From contig CAWIFL010000003.1 of assembly GCA_963835535.1 (NCBI GenBank), forward strand, positions 310,001 to 374,000: a stretch of 64,000 nucleotides of DNA, in the 5' to 3' direction. Positions 1 through 8,455 of the stretch are shown one piece after another. The translations under genes were made by a program, and so were the position numbers. The notes beneath the pieces were generated by a model, which was not told the DNA's origin, made no database searches, and was given only the letters and a program-made list of their open reading frames with translations. Each line of letters starts with the position of its first letter. Position 1 is the stretch's first letter. The stretch comes from Fen-1245 sp963835535 (GTDB lineage Bacteria > Gemmatimonadota > Gemmatimonadetes > Gemmatimonadales > JACORV01).

Positions 1-338
1 AAGTAGGCGGGGGGACGCACCAGCACGGCGTCGGCGCCGGCCGCCGCGGCGCGCTCCGACAGCCGCACCGTGCCGCGCGTGGACTCGGCGCCCGTGCCGG
101 CGATCAGCCAGCGGTCCTCGGGAACGACCTCCCGCAGCCACTCGACCAGGTTCACCGTCTCGTCCTCGTCGAGCATCGGCCCTTCGCCCGTCGTACCCGC
201 CACCACCACCCCGGCGAGCCCGCGCGCGATGGCGTCGCGCGCGAGCTGCCGCAGCGCGACCGGCGCCACGTCGCCCGTCTCGGGGTCGAACGGCGTCGTG
301 AGCGGGACGATGACGCCCTGCAGGGCGAGGGCGCTCAC
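1..338 (-). CDS. Dihydrodipicolinate synthase family aldolase, N-terminal part (cut by window edge)
   Basis: The first 112 codons read VSALALQGVIVPLTTPFD and then GVVVAGTTGEGPML, the start of a class I Schiff-base aldolase of the DapA/NanA/HOGA superfamily. The GTTGE-type loop binds the carboxylate of the keto-acid substrate. The lysine and tyrosine that would decide between dihydrodipicolinate synthase and a related aldolase lie outside the window. The GTG start overlaps the TGA of the upstream pilT-like gene by four bases (GTGA), so the two are translationally coupled. Family is certain, exact substrate unknown. Confidence 0.85.
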   Translation of the reverse strand, partial: MSALALQGVIVPLTTPFDPETGDVAPVALRQLARDAIARGLAGVVVAGTTGEGPMLDEDETVNLVEWLREVVPEDRWLIAGTGAESTRGTVRLSERAAAAGADAVLVRPPAY

Positions 339-1525
339 GACGGCAGCATGCTCGACAGGTCGTCCGTGAAGCCCGCGGGCCGGTCGGGGGACTCCGGCGC
401 CGGCGGCTTGGCCGCCGGCGCCTCCGCCGGGCCCTTCACCTTGGCCGACATCCGCGAGCGGCGCCGGAAGGTCTTCATCTGCAGCTCGAAGTCCGACGGG
501 TTGGACGAGTTCGCCAGCGCGTGGTCGTACTCCACGACGTCCTGGGAGACCAGGTCCATCAGGTGCTGGTCGAAGGTCTGCATCCCGTACTGTTCCTTGC
601 CATCCGCGATGAACTCCCGGATCTCGCTGGTCCGGTTCGGGTCGAGGATCAGGTCCTTGATCGTCGAGGTGACGATCATGACCTCCAGGGCCGCCACGCG
701 CCCGTGCCCGTCCTTGCGGCGCAGCAGACGCTGCGAGACGACCGCATGCAGCGCGTCGGCCATGCGGATGCGCACGATGTTCTGCTCCTCGGGCGGGAAC
801 ATCGCGATGACGCGCGAGATCGTCGTCGTCGCGTCCGGCGTGTGCAGGGTGGAGACCAGCAGGTGCCCCGTCTCCGCCGCCTTCATCGCCGTGTCGATCG
901 TCTCCGCGTCGCGCATCTCGCCGATCAGGACGACGTCGGGGTCCTGGCGCAGGGCGGCGCGGAGCCCGGTGCGGAAGCTGTCGGTGTCGGTGCCGATCTC
1001 GCGCTGGGTGATCGAGCAGTTGATGTCGCGGTGCAGGAACTCGATCGGGTTCTCGAGCGTCACGATGTGCTTCTGCTGCGTGCGGTTGATCTGGTCGATC
1101 ATCGCCGCCATCGTCGAGCTCTTGCCGCTGCCGGTCACGCCGGTGACCAGGATCATCCCCCGCTCCGCCGCCGCGACGGTCGCCAGCACCGCCGGGAGCT
1201 TCAGCTGCTCGAAGGTCGGCACCTCGAACGGGATGACCCGCATCACGATCATGAACGAGGAGCGCTGTTTCAGGATGTTCACGCGGAAGCGCCCGATCCC
1301 CGGCGCGCCCCACGAGCAGTCGTAATCGAGGATCCTGTCGATGCGGGCCTTGTCTTCGGCGCTGGGGATGAACTGGAGCGCGATCGCCTTCGTCTGCTCG
1401 GGCGTGAGGCGCTGCTTGGTCAGCGGCACCAGCTTCCCGTCGATCCGCGCCCGGAACACGTCGCCGGCCTTGATGTGCAGGTCCGACGCGCCCCGGTCCA
1501 CCGCGGCCTTGATGATCTTCTCCAT
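335..1525 (-). CDS. pilT: Type IV pilus retraction ATPase, PilT/PilU family
   Basis: This 396-residue secretion ATPase powers pilus disassembly (twitching) at the inner membrane. Visible motifs are a Walker A GVTGSGKSS at 129-137, an Asp box LENPIE near 157-162, a Walker B LIGEMRD at 200-206 and a His box STLHT at 225-229. The region 302-325 (REFIADG...GMQTFDQ) matches the retraction-ATPase C-terminal signature. A Pro/Ala-rich tail after about residue 360 is extra. No other pilus genes are in the window, so PilT versus PilU cannot be settled. The ATG directly follows the stop of the dehydrogenase gene. Confidence 0.93.
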   Translation of the reverse strand: MEKIIKAAVDRGASDLHIKAGDVFRARIDGKLVPLTKQRLTPEQTKAIALQFIPSAEDKARIDRILDYDCSWGAPGIGRFRVNILKQRSSFMIVMRVIPFEVPTFEQLKLPAVLATVAAAERGMILVTGVTGSGKSSTMAAMIDQINRTQQKHIVTLENPIEFLHRDINCSITQREIGTDTDSFRTGLRAALRQDPDVVLIGEMRDAETIDTAMKAAETGHLLVSTLHTPDATTTISRVIAMFPPEEQNIVRIRMADALHAVVSQRLLRRKDGHGRVAALEVMIVTSTIKDLILDPNRTSEIREFIADGKEQYGMQTFDQHLMDLVSQDVVEYDHALANSSNPSDFELQMKTFRRRSRMSAKVKGPAEAPAAKPPAPESPDRPAGFTDDLSSMLPS

Positions 1526-2565
1526 TCAGTACCCCGCGCTCAGGTCCACCACGTTCACCAGCTCCCGCTTCTCCCGATACCGCTTCCAGTTCTCGAGCAC
1601 CAGCGCCTGCTCGCGCGCCCAGAATCCGGGCGACACCGCCGCGACGTGCGGGTGGACCAGGACCCGCGGGTGCGTCCAGAAACGGTGTTCCGGCGGCAGC
1701 GGCTCCACGTCGAACACGTCGAGGGCCGCGCCCCGCACCTTGCCCGAATCCAGGGCCGCCAGCAGCGCGGCCTCCTCCACGACCTGGCCGCGCGACACGT
1801 TCACCACCACCGCGCCGTCGGCCAGGAGAAGCAGCTGCCGCGCGCCGATCGCGGCCCTGGTGCCCGGCGTGAGCGGCGCCGTGACCACCAGTGCCGCGGC
1901 CCCCTCCAGCACCCAATCCGCCTGACCCGGCCCCACGGTGGCGACTCCCGGCAGGCCGCCCAGCGCCGGCCGGCGGCGCACCGCCCGCACTTCGGCGCCG
2001 AGCGCCGTGAAACGCTGCGCCACCGACCGCCCGATCCCGCCGAGCCCGTAGACCGCGACGCGGCTCCCCCCCCTCCCAGCTCGCGCGTCACGCAGGGGAG
2101 GCCCGTGAAATCGTCCTTCACCCAGCGCGCCTGGTCCTGCGCCCGGCGGGCCAGGTCCATGCCCCGGAAGAAGTACAGCACGGCCGCGACCACCCACTCG
2201 GCGATCGGGTCGGCGTGCACACCGGCGGAGTTGGTGAAGATCGCGCCCGACGCCTTCAGCGCCGGCGTCAGACTCCCGGCCACGCCGGCCGCCGCGGTGT
2301 GTACCCAGCCCAGCGTCCCGCGGCCCGCCTCAAGCACCGCCTCCGGGATTCCCCACCCAATGTACACCTCGGCACCGGCGGCCACAGCCACCGTCTCCGG
2401 CGAGCCGCCGGAGCCGTCGCCGTCGCTGTTCGAGGCCGCCCGGACCACCTCCACCTGCCAGCCGTTCCCGCCCGCGGCCACGAGCGCGTCGAAGAACGAC
2501 TGCGGCGGCTGCCAGACGGGCCGGTGCGACGCCAGGTCCACCACCAGACGGCGCACCGGCGCCAT
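1526..2565 (-). pseudogene. D-2-hydroxyacid dehydrogenase, split by a frameshift at a G8 tract
   Basis: The N-terminal half starts at an ATG (2565) sharing one base with the trpS stop, MAPVRRLVVDLASHRPVW. It runs through SAGVHADPIAEWVVAA and stays in frame up to VTRELGG. The coding then moves to another frame that carries the NAD-binding GLGGIGRSVA, the catalytic Arg in NVSRGQVV, Glu in DVFDVEP and His in HPHVAAVSPGFW. The shift falls at a run of eight G on the coding strand (2066-2073); nine G, or six, would restore one reading frame. All catalytic residues survive, so this may be an assembly error rather than a dead gene. The family reduces 2-ketoacids or oxidises D-2-hydroxyacids; the substrate is unknown. 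Confidence 0.85.
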
Positions 2566-3557
2566 CAGCGGACCCCTGATGCCGGGACGAAGCCCATCAG
2601 TTCCCGGACCCGCGTCATCGTCTCCTCCGCCAGGACACGGCAGTGCGCCGCGCCCCGCTCCAGCACCTCGCGCACGCGCTCCGGATGCGCCTGCAGCTCG
2701 GCCGCGCGCTCCCGGATCGGCGCCAGCGCCGCTATCATATTGTCCGCCAGCAGGCGCTTGCAGTCCAAGCACCCCCACCCCGCCGTCCGGCACTGGTGCG
2801 CGACGTGCTTCACCTGATCCGGCGTGGAGAAAAGCTCGTGCAGGTGGTAGATGTTGCAGATGTCGGGGTTGCCCGGGTCCTTCCGGGTCTTGCGCGCCGG
2901 ATCGGTGACCGCCGGACGCAGCTTCTCCCAGATCACCTCCGGGCTGTCGAGGACGCCGATGGTGTTCCCCAGGCTCTTCGACATCTTCGCGTTGCCGTCG
3001 AGGCCGACGATGCGCTTGGCGCTCGTGAGCAAGGGCTGCGGCTCGGGGAAGAAGTTCTCGCCGAACCGCGCGTTCCAGCGGCGCGCGAGCTCGCGCGCCA
3101 GCTCGAGGTGCTGCAGTTGATCTTCGCCCACCGGAACCATGTTCGCCCGGTAGAGCAGGATGTCGGCCGCCATGAGCACCGGGTAGTTGAGCAGCGCCGC
3201 GGGCACCGATTCCTCGCGCCCCGCCTTGTCCTTGAACTGCGTCATCCGCTCCAGCTCGCCGAGCGGCGCGACCGCGCTCAGCGCCCACGCCAGCTCGGCG
3301 TGCTCGGCCACGTGCGACTGCACGAACAGAGTGCACTTCTCCGGGTCGAGCCCGGCCGCCAGCAGGCCCGTCGCCATGTCCATCGTGCGCGCCGGCAGTA
3401 CCTTCGGGTCGTAGGGCTGGCTGATGGCGTGGAGATCCACGATGCAGAAGATGCACTCGTGCTGCGCCTGCAGCGCGACCCAGTTCCTGACCGCGCCCAG
3501 ATAGTTGCCGATGTGCAATTCGCCCGAGGGCTGGATGCCGCTGAAGACCCGGTTCAT
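2565..3557 (-). CDS. trpS: Tryptophanyl-tRNA synthetase
   Basis: This 330-residue class I synthetase charges tRNA-Trp. It starts MNRVFSGIQPSGELHIGNYL, containing the HIGH-like HIGN, and carries an intact KMSKS loop (NAKMSKSLGNTIGV) near residue 190. The ATG at 3557 is preferred over an upstream in-frame TTG at 3587 because family members begin exactly here. A sigma-70-like promoter ends seven bases before this ATG, so the mRNA is probably leaderless. It is divergent from the inositol-phosphatase gene and heads a run with the dehydrogenase, pilT and dapA-like genes. Confidence 0.96.
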   Translation of the reverse strand: MNRVFSGIQPSGELHIGNYLGAVRNWVALQAQHECIFCIVDLHAISQPYDPKVLPARTMDMATGLLAAGLDPEKCTLFVQSHVAEHAELAWALSAVAPLGELERMTQFKDKAGREESVPAALLNYPVLMAADILLYRANMVPVGEDQLQHLELARELARRWNARFGENFFPEPQPLLTSAKRIVGLDGNAKMSKSLGNTIGVLDSPEVIWEKLRPAVTDPARKTRKDPGNPDICNIYHLHELFSTPDQVKHVAHQCRTAGWGCLDCKRLLADNMIAALAPIRERAAELQAHPERVREVLERGAAHCRVLAEETMTRVRELMGFVPASGVR

Positions 3558-3563
3558 CCTCGC

Positions 3564-3592
3564 AAGGTAAGGTTCGGCGGAGGCCAAGACAA
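3564..3592 (-). promoter_or_regulatory. Sigma-70-like promoter of trpS, predicted leaderless
   Basis: On the minus strand a TTGTCT box (3592-3587) and a TACCTT box (3569-3564) are separated by 17 bases. Six bases (GCGAGG) separate the -10 box from the trpS ATG, so a start seven bases downstream of the -10 would fall on the A of the ATG. The same TACCTT -10 hexamer occurs before rpsL. The promoter is inferred from sequence only. Confidence 0.5.
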
Positions 3593-4402
3593 GTGAATGC
3601 GGATGCGGGGCAACTGCTGGCGGCGGCTCAACTTGCGGCCGATCGTGCCGCCGCCTTCCTGCTCCGGGAGGAGGGGCGGCGCGGGCCCGACCAGTGGTCA
3701 GAAAAGGGGCGCGCCGACTTCGTCACGGAAGTGGACCGCGAGTCGGAGCGGATGATCTCCGAGACGCTGCTCGCGGCCGCGCCGGGCAGCACCGTGGTCG
3801 GCGAGGAGCTGACGCCCTCGGGCGCAACGTCGGGCCTCGCGTGGGTCGTGGACCCGCTGGACGGCACGACCAACTACCTGCACCGCTTCCCCTTCTACGC
3901 CGTGTCCATCGGCGCCGTGGTGGACGGCCAGCCCGTGGCCGGCGTGGTGCACCACGTCTCACTCAACATCAGGTATCACGCCGTCGCCGGCGGCGGGGCG
4001 TTCCAGAACGGGACGCCGATCCGCGTCTCCGGCGTCGCCAAGCCCCAGCAGGCCCTGATCGGCACGGGCTTCCCGTTCAAGTTCATGGACCAGCTTCCCA
4101 TCTACGCGGCGCAGTTCGCCGCCGTCATCGCCGGCTCGGGTGGTCTCCGGCGCCCCGGCTCGGCCGCGCTCGATTTCTGCGAGGTGGCGGCCGGGCGGTT
4201 CGACGGCTTCTGGGAGCTGCGGCTGGCGCCCTGGGACGTCGCCGCGGGCACCCTGATCGTGCGCGAGGCCGGCGGCATCGTGACCGGGCTGGACGGGGAG
4301 CGCGACGTCATCCGCCACGGCTCGATCGTTGCGGGGAACCCAGCCATTCACGCATGGCTGATGGAGCTTCTGAATTCGCCTTCCCTACACCCTACACCCT
4401 AA
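3593..4402 (+). CDS. Inositol monophosphatase family protein (SuhB-like)
   Basis: This 269-residue Mg-dependent phosphatase has the family metal sites: E71 in VVGEEL, DPLDGTTN at 87-94 and WDVAAGTLIVREAGG near 212-226. Members hydrolyse inositol-1-phosphate or related sugar phosphates, and SuhB can also act in rRNA antitermination; which applies is not decidable here. The start is GTG at 3593, 35 bases from the divergent trpS. The last codons (SLHPTP and the TAA) are encoded inside a CCCTACA/CCCTAA repeat tract, so the C-terminus is repeat-derived. Confidence 0.88.
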   Translation: MNADAGQLLAAAQLAADRAAAFLLREEGRRGPDQWSEKGRADFVTEVDRESERMISETLLAAAPGSTVVGEELTPSGATSGLAWVVDPLDGTTNYLHRFPFYAVSIGAVVDGQPVAGVVHHVSLNIRYHAVAGGGAFQNGTPIRVSGVAKPQQALIGTGFPFKFMDQLPIYAAQFAAVIAGSGGLRRPGSAALDFCEVAAGRFDGFWELRLAPWDVAAGTLIVREAGGIVTGLDGERDVIRHGSIVAGNPAIHAWLMELLNSPSLHPTP

Positions 4403-4420
4403 CCCCTACCCCCTTCTCAC
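4384..4420. repeat. Short CCCTACA/CCCCTA plus CTTCTCAC repeat tract
   Basis: The 37 bases between the suhB-like gene and ftcD contain two CCCTACA units, then CCCTAA, CCCCTA and a CTTCTCAC octamer just before the ftcD ATG. This joins both repeat families found elsewhere (11740, 33615, 44695, 45857, 53874, 60597). The TAA stop of the upstream gene lies within it. Unlike the other sites it has only the C-rich arm. Confidence 0.75.
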
Positions 4421-4421
4421 C

Positions 4422-5929
4422 ATGCCCCTAGTCGAATGTGTTCCCAATTTCTCTGAGGGCCGGAGCGTTGAGACTCTCGACGCCCTTCGAACCGCCCTGA
4501 CTTCCGTCCCCGGCGTGCGGCTCCTCGACGTGCAGGCCGACGCCAGCCACAACCGCTCCGTCTTCACCTTCGTCGCCTCTCCGGAGGCTGCCGCCGAGGC
4601 GGCGTTCCGCGCGGTACGCCTGGCGTCGCAGCGCATCGACCTCCGGGTCCACAAGGGCGAGCACCCGCGGATGGGGGCGGCGGACGTGGTGCCGTTCATC
4701 CCGCTCGAGGGCGTGACGATGGACGACTGCGTGGCGCTGGCGAAGAAGCTCGGCGAGCGGATTGGGAAGGAGCTGGAGATCCCGGTCTTCCTCTACGAGC
4801 GGGCGGCGTCGCGCCCCGAGCGGGCCAGAACCTGGCCGACGTCAGGCGCGGCGAGTTCGAGGGGCTCCGGGAGCAGATCGGGAAGGACCCGGCGAAGGCG
4901 CCCGACTTCGGGCCGGAGCGGATCCATCCGTCGGCCGGCGCGATCGCCGTCGGCGCCCGGCCCTTCCTCGTCGCGTACAACGTCTATCTCGCCACCGGCG
5001 ACCAGGCGGTCGCAAAGACAATAGCCAAGCAGGTGCGCGAGGCGGGCGGCGGGCTCAAGGCGGTGAAGGCGCTGGGGATGCTGGTGGGCGGCGAGGCGCA
5101 GGTCTCGATGAACCTGGTGGACATCGACACCACCCCACCGCACGTGGCGTTCGAGGCGGTCGCCGCGGCGGCGCGGAAGCTGGGCACCGATGCGGCCTGG
5201 AGCGAAATCGTCGGGATGGTGCCCGAGCGTTGCGTCCAGGGCGCGGCGGAGCGGCACCTCAAGATGAAGGAGAGTATCGCTCCGCATGTGATGGAGGCCA
5301 AAGTGCGCGCGACGGCGGGCCCGACGCTGGGCGACTGGCTGGACTCGGTCGCGTCGGTGAGTCCTGCGCCGGGGGGCGGCACCGCCTCGGCGGTGGCGGG
5401 CGGCCTGGCCGCGGCGCTTGCGGCGATGGTCGGCAAGCTCACCGTGGGGCGGAAGAAGTACGCCGAGGTGGACGCCGAGTTCAGGGGGCTGGTGGAGAAG
5501 GCGGAGACGCTGCGAGTCCGGCTGATGCGCCTGGGGGACGAGGACGCCGCGTCGTTCAACGCCGTGACTGCGGCGTACGCCATCCCGAAGGACAAGGAGG
5601 CGGAGCGGAAGGCGGCGATCCAGCAGGCGCTGATCGGCGCGGCGAAGGTGCCGCTCGAGACCCTGCGGGCGGCCCGGGAGGTCGCGGCGCTGGCCGCGCG
5701 CGCGGCGGAAGCCGGGAACAGGAACGCCGTGTCGGACGCCGGCGTCGGCGCGCTGCTGGCCGGCGCGGCAGCGCGCGGCGCCGCCTACAACGTGCGGATC
5801 AACGTCGCCGGGATGCCGAATCCCGCCGAGGGCGCGCCGCTGGCGGAGGAGGCGAAGACGCTGATAGCGGAAGCCGATGCGGACGTCGCCCGCGCGACGG
5901 CGGCCGTGGAGGCCGCCATCGGCGGGTGA
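4422..5929 (+). pseudogene. ftcD: Glutamate formimidoyltransferase/formimidoyl-THF cyclodeaminase fusion, frameshifted
   Basis: The product would transfer the formimino group from formiminoglutamate to tetrahydrofolate and release ammonia, the last steps of a histidine-degradation route. The first frame reads MPLVECVPNFSEGRSVETLD to VFLYERAASRPERA. The coding then moves at about 4824-4828 to NLADVRRGEFEGL and runs to 5929. One extra C near CGGGCC|AGAAC would join them. The transferase domain covers roughly the first 300 codons. The cyclodeaminase domain (LGDWLDSVASVSPAPGGGTASA onwards in short stretches) is complete, giving about 500 residues in all. Real decay and assembly error are both possible. 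No hut genes are adjacent. Confidence 0.87.
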
Positions 5930-5963
5930 GTCGTACGGCATGGCGCCATTTTCGGCGCGGCGC

Positions 5964-7784
5964 CTACGGCGTGCAGATGACGCCGGGCTGGTTCGCGATC
6001 AGCTGCGTCGCGTAGGGAAGGTAGGCGATGTCCGCATTTGTGATGCCAGCCGGGCCCAAGCTGCTTCCCCAATAGTTGCATCGAAGATCTACACCGCTCC
6101 CGCTGAAGGTCCGCCAGTTCACGTAGTCGAGAAGGTCGTTGCGGTTCATCGTTATCGTCCCGGACCCGTCGAGCGGGGCGAATGTGCCCGTGATCACGTT
6201 ATCCGACCCGGTCACCGTCGCCGACGACAGCCACACCCCGTCGTAGGCGTTGGAGATCTGGTTACGTCGAAGATCGGCCGTGCCGTACACCTGAATTCCG
6301 ACCTGCATCGGGTATCCCAAGGGATCCGCACGACCTGCGGCTCCCGCTCCAAGGCCGTTCACGACGTTGTCGGTCGCAACTGCAGCGTCGCTCCCGCCGA
6401 CGCCCACGTCGAGGCGCAGGGGCGAATGCGTGGGATGGGTCATGTCGATCGTGAACGTATTCCCTATCGCCGCCAGCGCCACCTGAGTGAAGAGGCACCA
6501 GTTCGGCCCGCAGTCGCTGAATGAGTTGCCTTGCACGGTGACCAGTCCGGGGGTCGGGCCGCCGACATGGACGCCTGAGTTGGCCTGGCCACGGAACGTG
6601 TTGCCGCTGACGACGACGGCCCCAGACGGAACCGACACGCCGACCCCGACATCTGCCCCGATGAACGTGCTTTGATCCACCGTCAGTGATGTGTTTCCGC
6701 TGCCCGTCAGCACGAGCGCCGTTAGGGACGGCTCCGGCTCGCCAGGCGTCGCCAATGGATTCTCGAACGTGCAGTGCGATACCAGCACGCTGCCGGCGTT
6801 GGACGTGACGGAGACGTTGTCCCACTGGCCGCCGACAAAGCGGAGGTTCCTAAGGACCACGGTGCCGGCCAGAGGTGTGGTGCCACCGCCAATCCAGAGC
6901 GCACCGCCCGCTGAACCCGCGTCGAGAGTCGCCACGCCCGGCCCCGCTGACGTGATCGTGACCGCGTGCGAGACGTTCACGTCCTCCACGCTGTGTGTGC
7001 CGTCGCATACAAGGACGGTGCCGCCGTCGGGTGCCGCATTCACCGCCGCCTGGAGGGACGAGTAAGCTCCTGCCGTCCCCGGGCAGAAGAGCGTTCCCAA
7101 TGCCCCCACCTCGATCCGGAACTTGATCGGCAGGGTGCGATCGAGCAGGAGCGGCACGAAGCGGCTGGTGTCCACCGCGGCCGCCGCCCGCCGGTTGCGC
7201 ACCACGTCCACGTCGGCGTAGCCGAGCGGGAGGGCGCCGACCGCCACCGTGATGCGGTAGGTCACGGCCGGGTCGAGGTGGTAGCGGTGCGTGTACCAGC
7301 GCACCACGTAGTGTTGGGCCCGCCGGTTCAAGCGGACCGTCGGCCACCGTTCGCCGTCCTGGCGCAGGCGCGCGTCGTCATCCTCGCACGCCCTGTCGAG
7401 ACGCCCATCGGGGTTGAGCAGGTCTGAGCGGACTGACGCATCGTCGTCGTCGCACCGGTCGTCGTCGTCGGCACCGCGGGACGGGGGAGCCGCGCGCGTG
7501 AAGGTGGCGATCGTCGCGCCGCACGTCCCTGCCTGGAGGGCGCAGATCGTCACGACGGGGGCGAGGGTGTCGTCGAACACGCCGGTCCAGGTTTGCAGCT
7601 GCGCGATCGGCGGGAGGAAGAAGAAGCCGGGGTTGCCCGGCGCGTGGGTGCCGTCGGAGATCTCGAACAGCGGCCGCGCAACCGGCGGGGCGCTCAGCGG
7701 CTGCTGCTCGCCGCAGCTCGCCAGGGCGGCGCCGAGACACAGGACCGTGATCCGTGGGGCCAGGGACCGTGCCAACGAGTTCAT
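5964..7784 (-). CDS. Secreted right-handed beta-helix lipoprotein
   Basis: This 606-residue protein starts MNSLARSLAPRITVLCLGA and has a lipobox LASC at about 21-24, so it is probably lipidated and exported. The upstream-most start was rejected because the ATG at 7784 has a GGAG eight bases ahead and begins the signal peptide. Residues around 115-150 hold Asp clusters (DDDDRCDDDD, CEDDDA) from a GTC/GAC triplet-rich stretch. A segment ends in LPIKFRIEVG, a phrase recurring in Gemmatimonadota exported proteins. The C-terminal 350 residues show repeated short strands with stacked Asn/Val (FENPLA, STFIGAD, NTFRGQ, NSFSDCG, NTFTID), typical of pectate-lyase-like helices. The ligand or substrate is unknown. 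Confidence 0.75.
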   Translation of the reverse strand: MNSLARSLAPRITVLCLGAALASCGEQQPLSAPPVARPLFEISDGTHAPGNPGFFFLPPIAQLQTWTGVFDDTLAPVVTICALQAGTCGATIATFTRAAPPSRGADDDDRCDDDDASVRSDLLNPDGRLDRACEDDDARLRQDGERWPTVRLNRRAQHYVVRWYTHRYHLDPAVTYRITVAVGALPLGYADVDVVRNRRAAAAVDTSRFVPLLLDRTLPIKFRIEVGALGTLFCPGTAGAYSSLQAAVNAAPDGGTVLVCDGTHSVEDVNVSHAVTITSAGPGVATLDAGSAGGALWIGGGTTPLAGTVVLRNLRFVGGQWDNVSVTSNAGSVLVSHCTFENPLATPGEPEPSLTALVLTGSGNTSLTVDQSTFIGADVGVGVSVPSGAVVVSGNTFRGQANSGVHVGGPTPGLVTVQGNSFSDCGPNWCLFTQVALAAIGNTFTIDMTHPTHSPLRLDVGVGGSDAAVATDNVVNGLGAGAAGRADPLGYPMQVGIQVYGTADLRRNQISNAYDGVWLSSATVTGSDNVITGTFAPLDGSGTITMNRNDLLDYVNWRTFSGSGVDLRCNYWGSSLGPAGITNADIAYLPYATQLIANQPGVICTP

Positions 7785-7836
7785 CTTCTTGCTCCACCGT
7801 TGAAGGGTATCGTTCCTCAGCACTTCCCCCCGGGGC

Positions 7837-8104
7837 TCAGTAGCCCGGGTTCTGCGTCAGGTTCGGATTGGCCACGAGCGCGCTTGCGGGCTACGGGTAG
7901 GGGCCCAGGTACGCCGCCGTGGCCGTACCGCCCGCTCGCCCCCCCGCTCAGCCAGGATGAAGTGCAGCGTAAGATCGCCGGCCGCGATGTCGCCGAACGT
8001 GTTTCCGAACGCCCGCTCCCTGAGCGGGGCCGCCGCCGCGCAGATTCGCCTCGGCGTAGATCAGGTACGCCTCCCCGACACGGCCACGATACTCCGGAGT
8101 CACC
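7837..8104 (-). pseudogene. SusD/RagB-family C-terminal relic
   Basis: Reading the minus strand gives fragments of a SusD/RagB starch-binding-like lipoprotein in several frames: TPEYRGRVGEAYLIYAEANL, then NTFGDIAAGDLTLHFILAER, then YLGPYP, an internal TAG, and the characteristic end ANPNLTQNPGY followed by TGA. Frameshifts, a stop codon and a large deletion after ILAER show true decay rather than a single error. SusD partners a TonB-dependent SusC transporter to bind glycans or peptides at the outer membrane; no susC is present. Confidence 0.75.
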
Positions 8105-8455
8105 GGCTTCGGATGGGCAGAAACTCCCTACAGACTGCGACGCGCTGGAATGGCAACTGTCACGGGCTGGAGCGCTGAACTAGCTCCATCACAATAGGCT
8201 ATCGGCCCCACCGGCCAGTTCTTGACGCGAGTCGTCGGCAGAGATAAGATTCCCGACCTTCGCAGTCCGGTAGAACACGACAAGGCGGAACCCGTTTCAC
8301 TCCGCGGCGGGAATGCGGTTGGCGCCGCTCGCGACGCCGTGGAACGACGGGCGGATGGAAGGACACTGAAGGGCAGGCACAATCTGCCGACGTTCCGGCA
8401 CGGCACGCCGAGTCTCTGCCTCCTCCCTTACAACTTCCAGTTCACAGAAACCTGA
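8105..8455. other. Non-coding stretch ahead of the LuxR-type gene
   Basis: These 351 bases hold no convincing gene; the short open frames on both strands have no recognisable product. The region may include further unrecognisable remains of the decayed SusD locus on its left. It contains one good sigma-70-like promoter at 8222-8250 pointing to the regulator gene and a long untranslated leader of about 200 bases. Confidence 0.6.
8222..8250 (+). promoter_or_regulatory. Sigma-70-like promoter upstream of the LuxR-type gene
   Basis: TTGACG (8222-8227) and TAAGAT (8245-8250) are separated by exactly 17 bases. Transcription would start near 8257, leaving about 200 bases of leader before the GTG start at 8456. 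The spacing and hexamers are good but the distance to the gene is long, so the assignment is tentative. Confidence 0.45.

Noticed and set aside
521..2908. A 795-codon plus-strand open frame
   Set aside because: It is antisense to pilT, the dehydrogenase and trpS, all of which have clear catalytic motifs, so it is a shadow.
3558..3587. An upstream TTG start for trpS giving ten more residues
   Set aside because: Homologous TrpRS begin at MNRVFSGIQ, and the added codons overlap the proposed promoter.
8128..8406. Minus-strand open frame of 92 codons upstream of the LuxR-type gene
   Set aside because: It has no recognisable motif, no ribosome binding site, overlaps the putative promoter and abuts the decayed SusD locus.
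8228..8455. A riboswitch in the long leader of the LuxR-type gene
   Set aside because: I could not identify any conserved aptamer core or terminator pairing. Only the length is suggestive.
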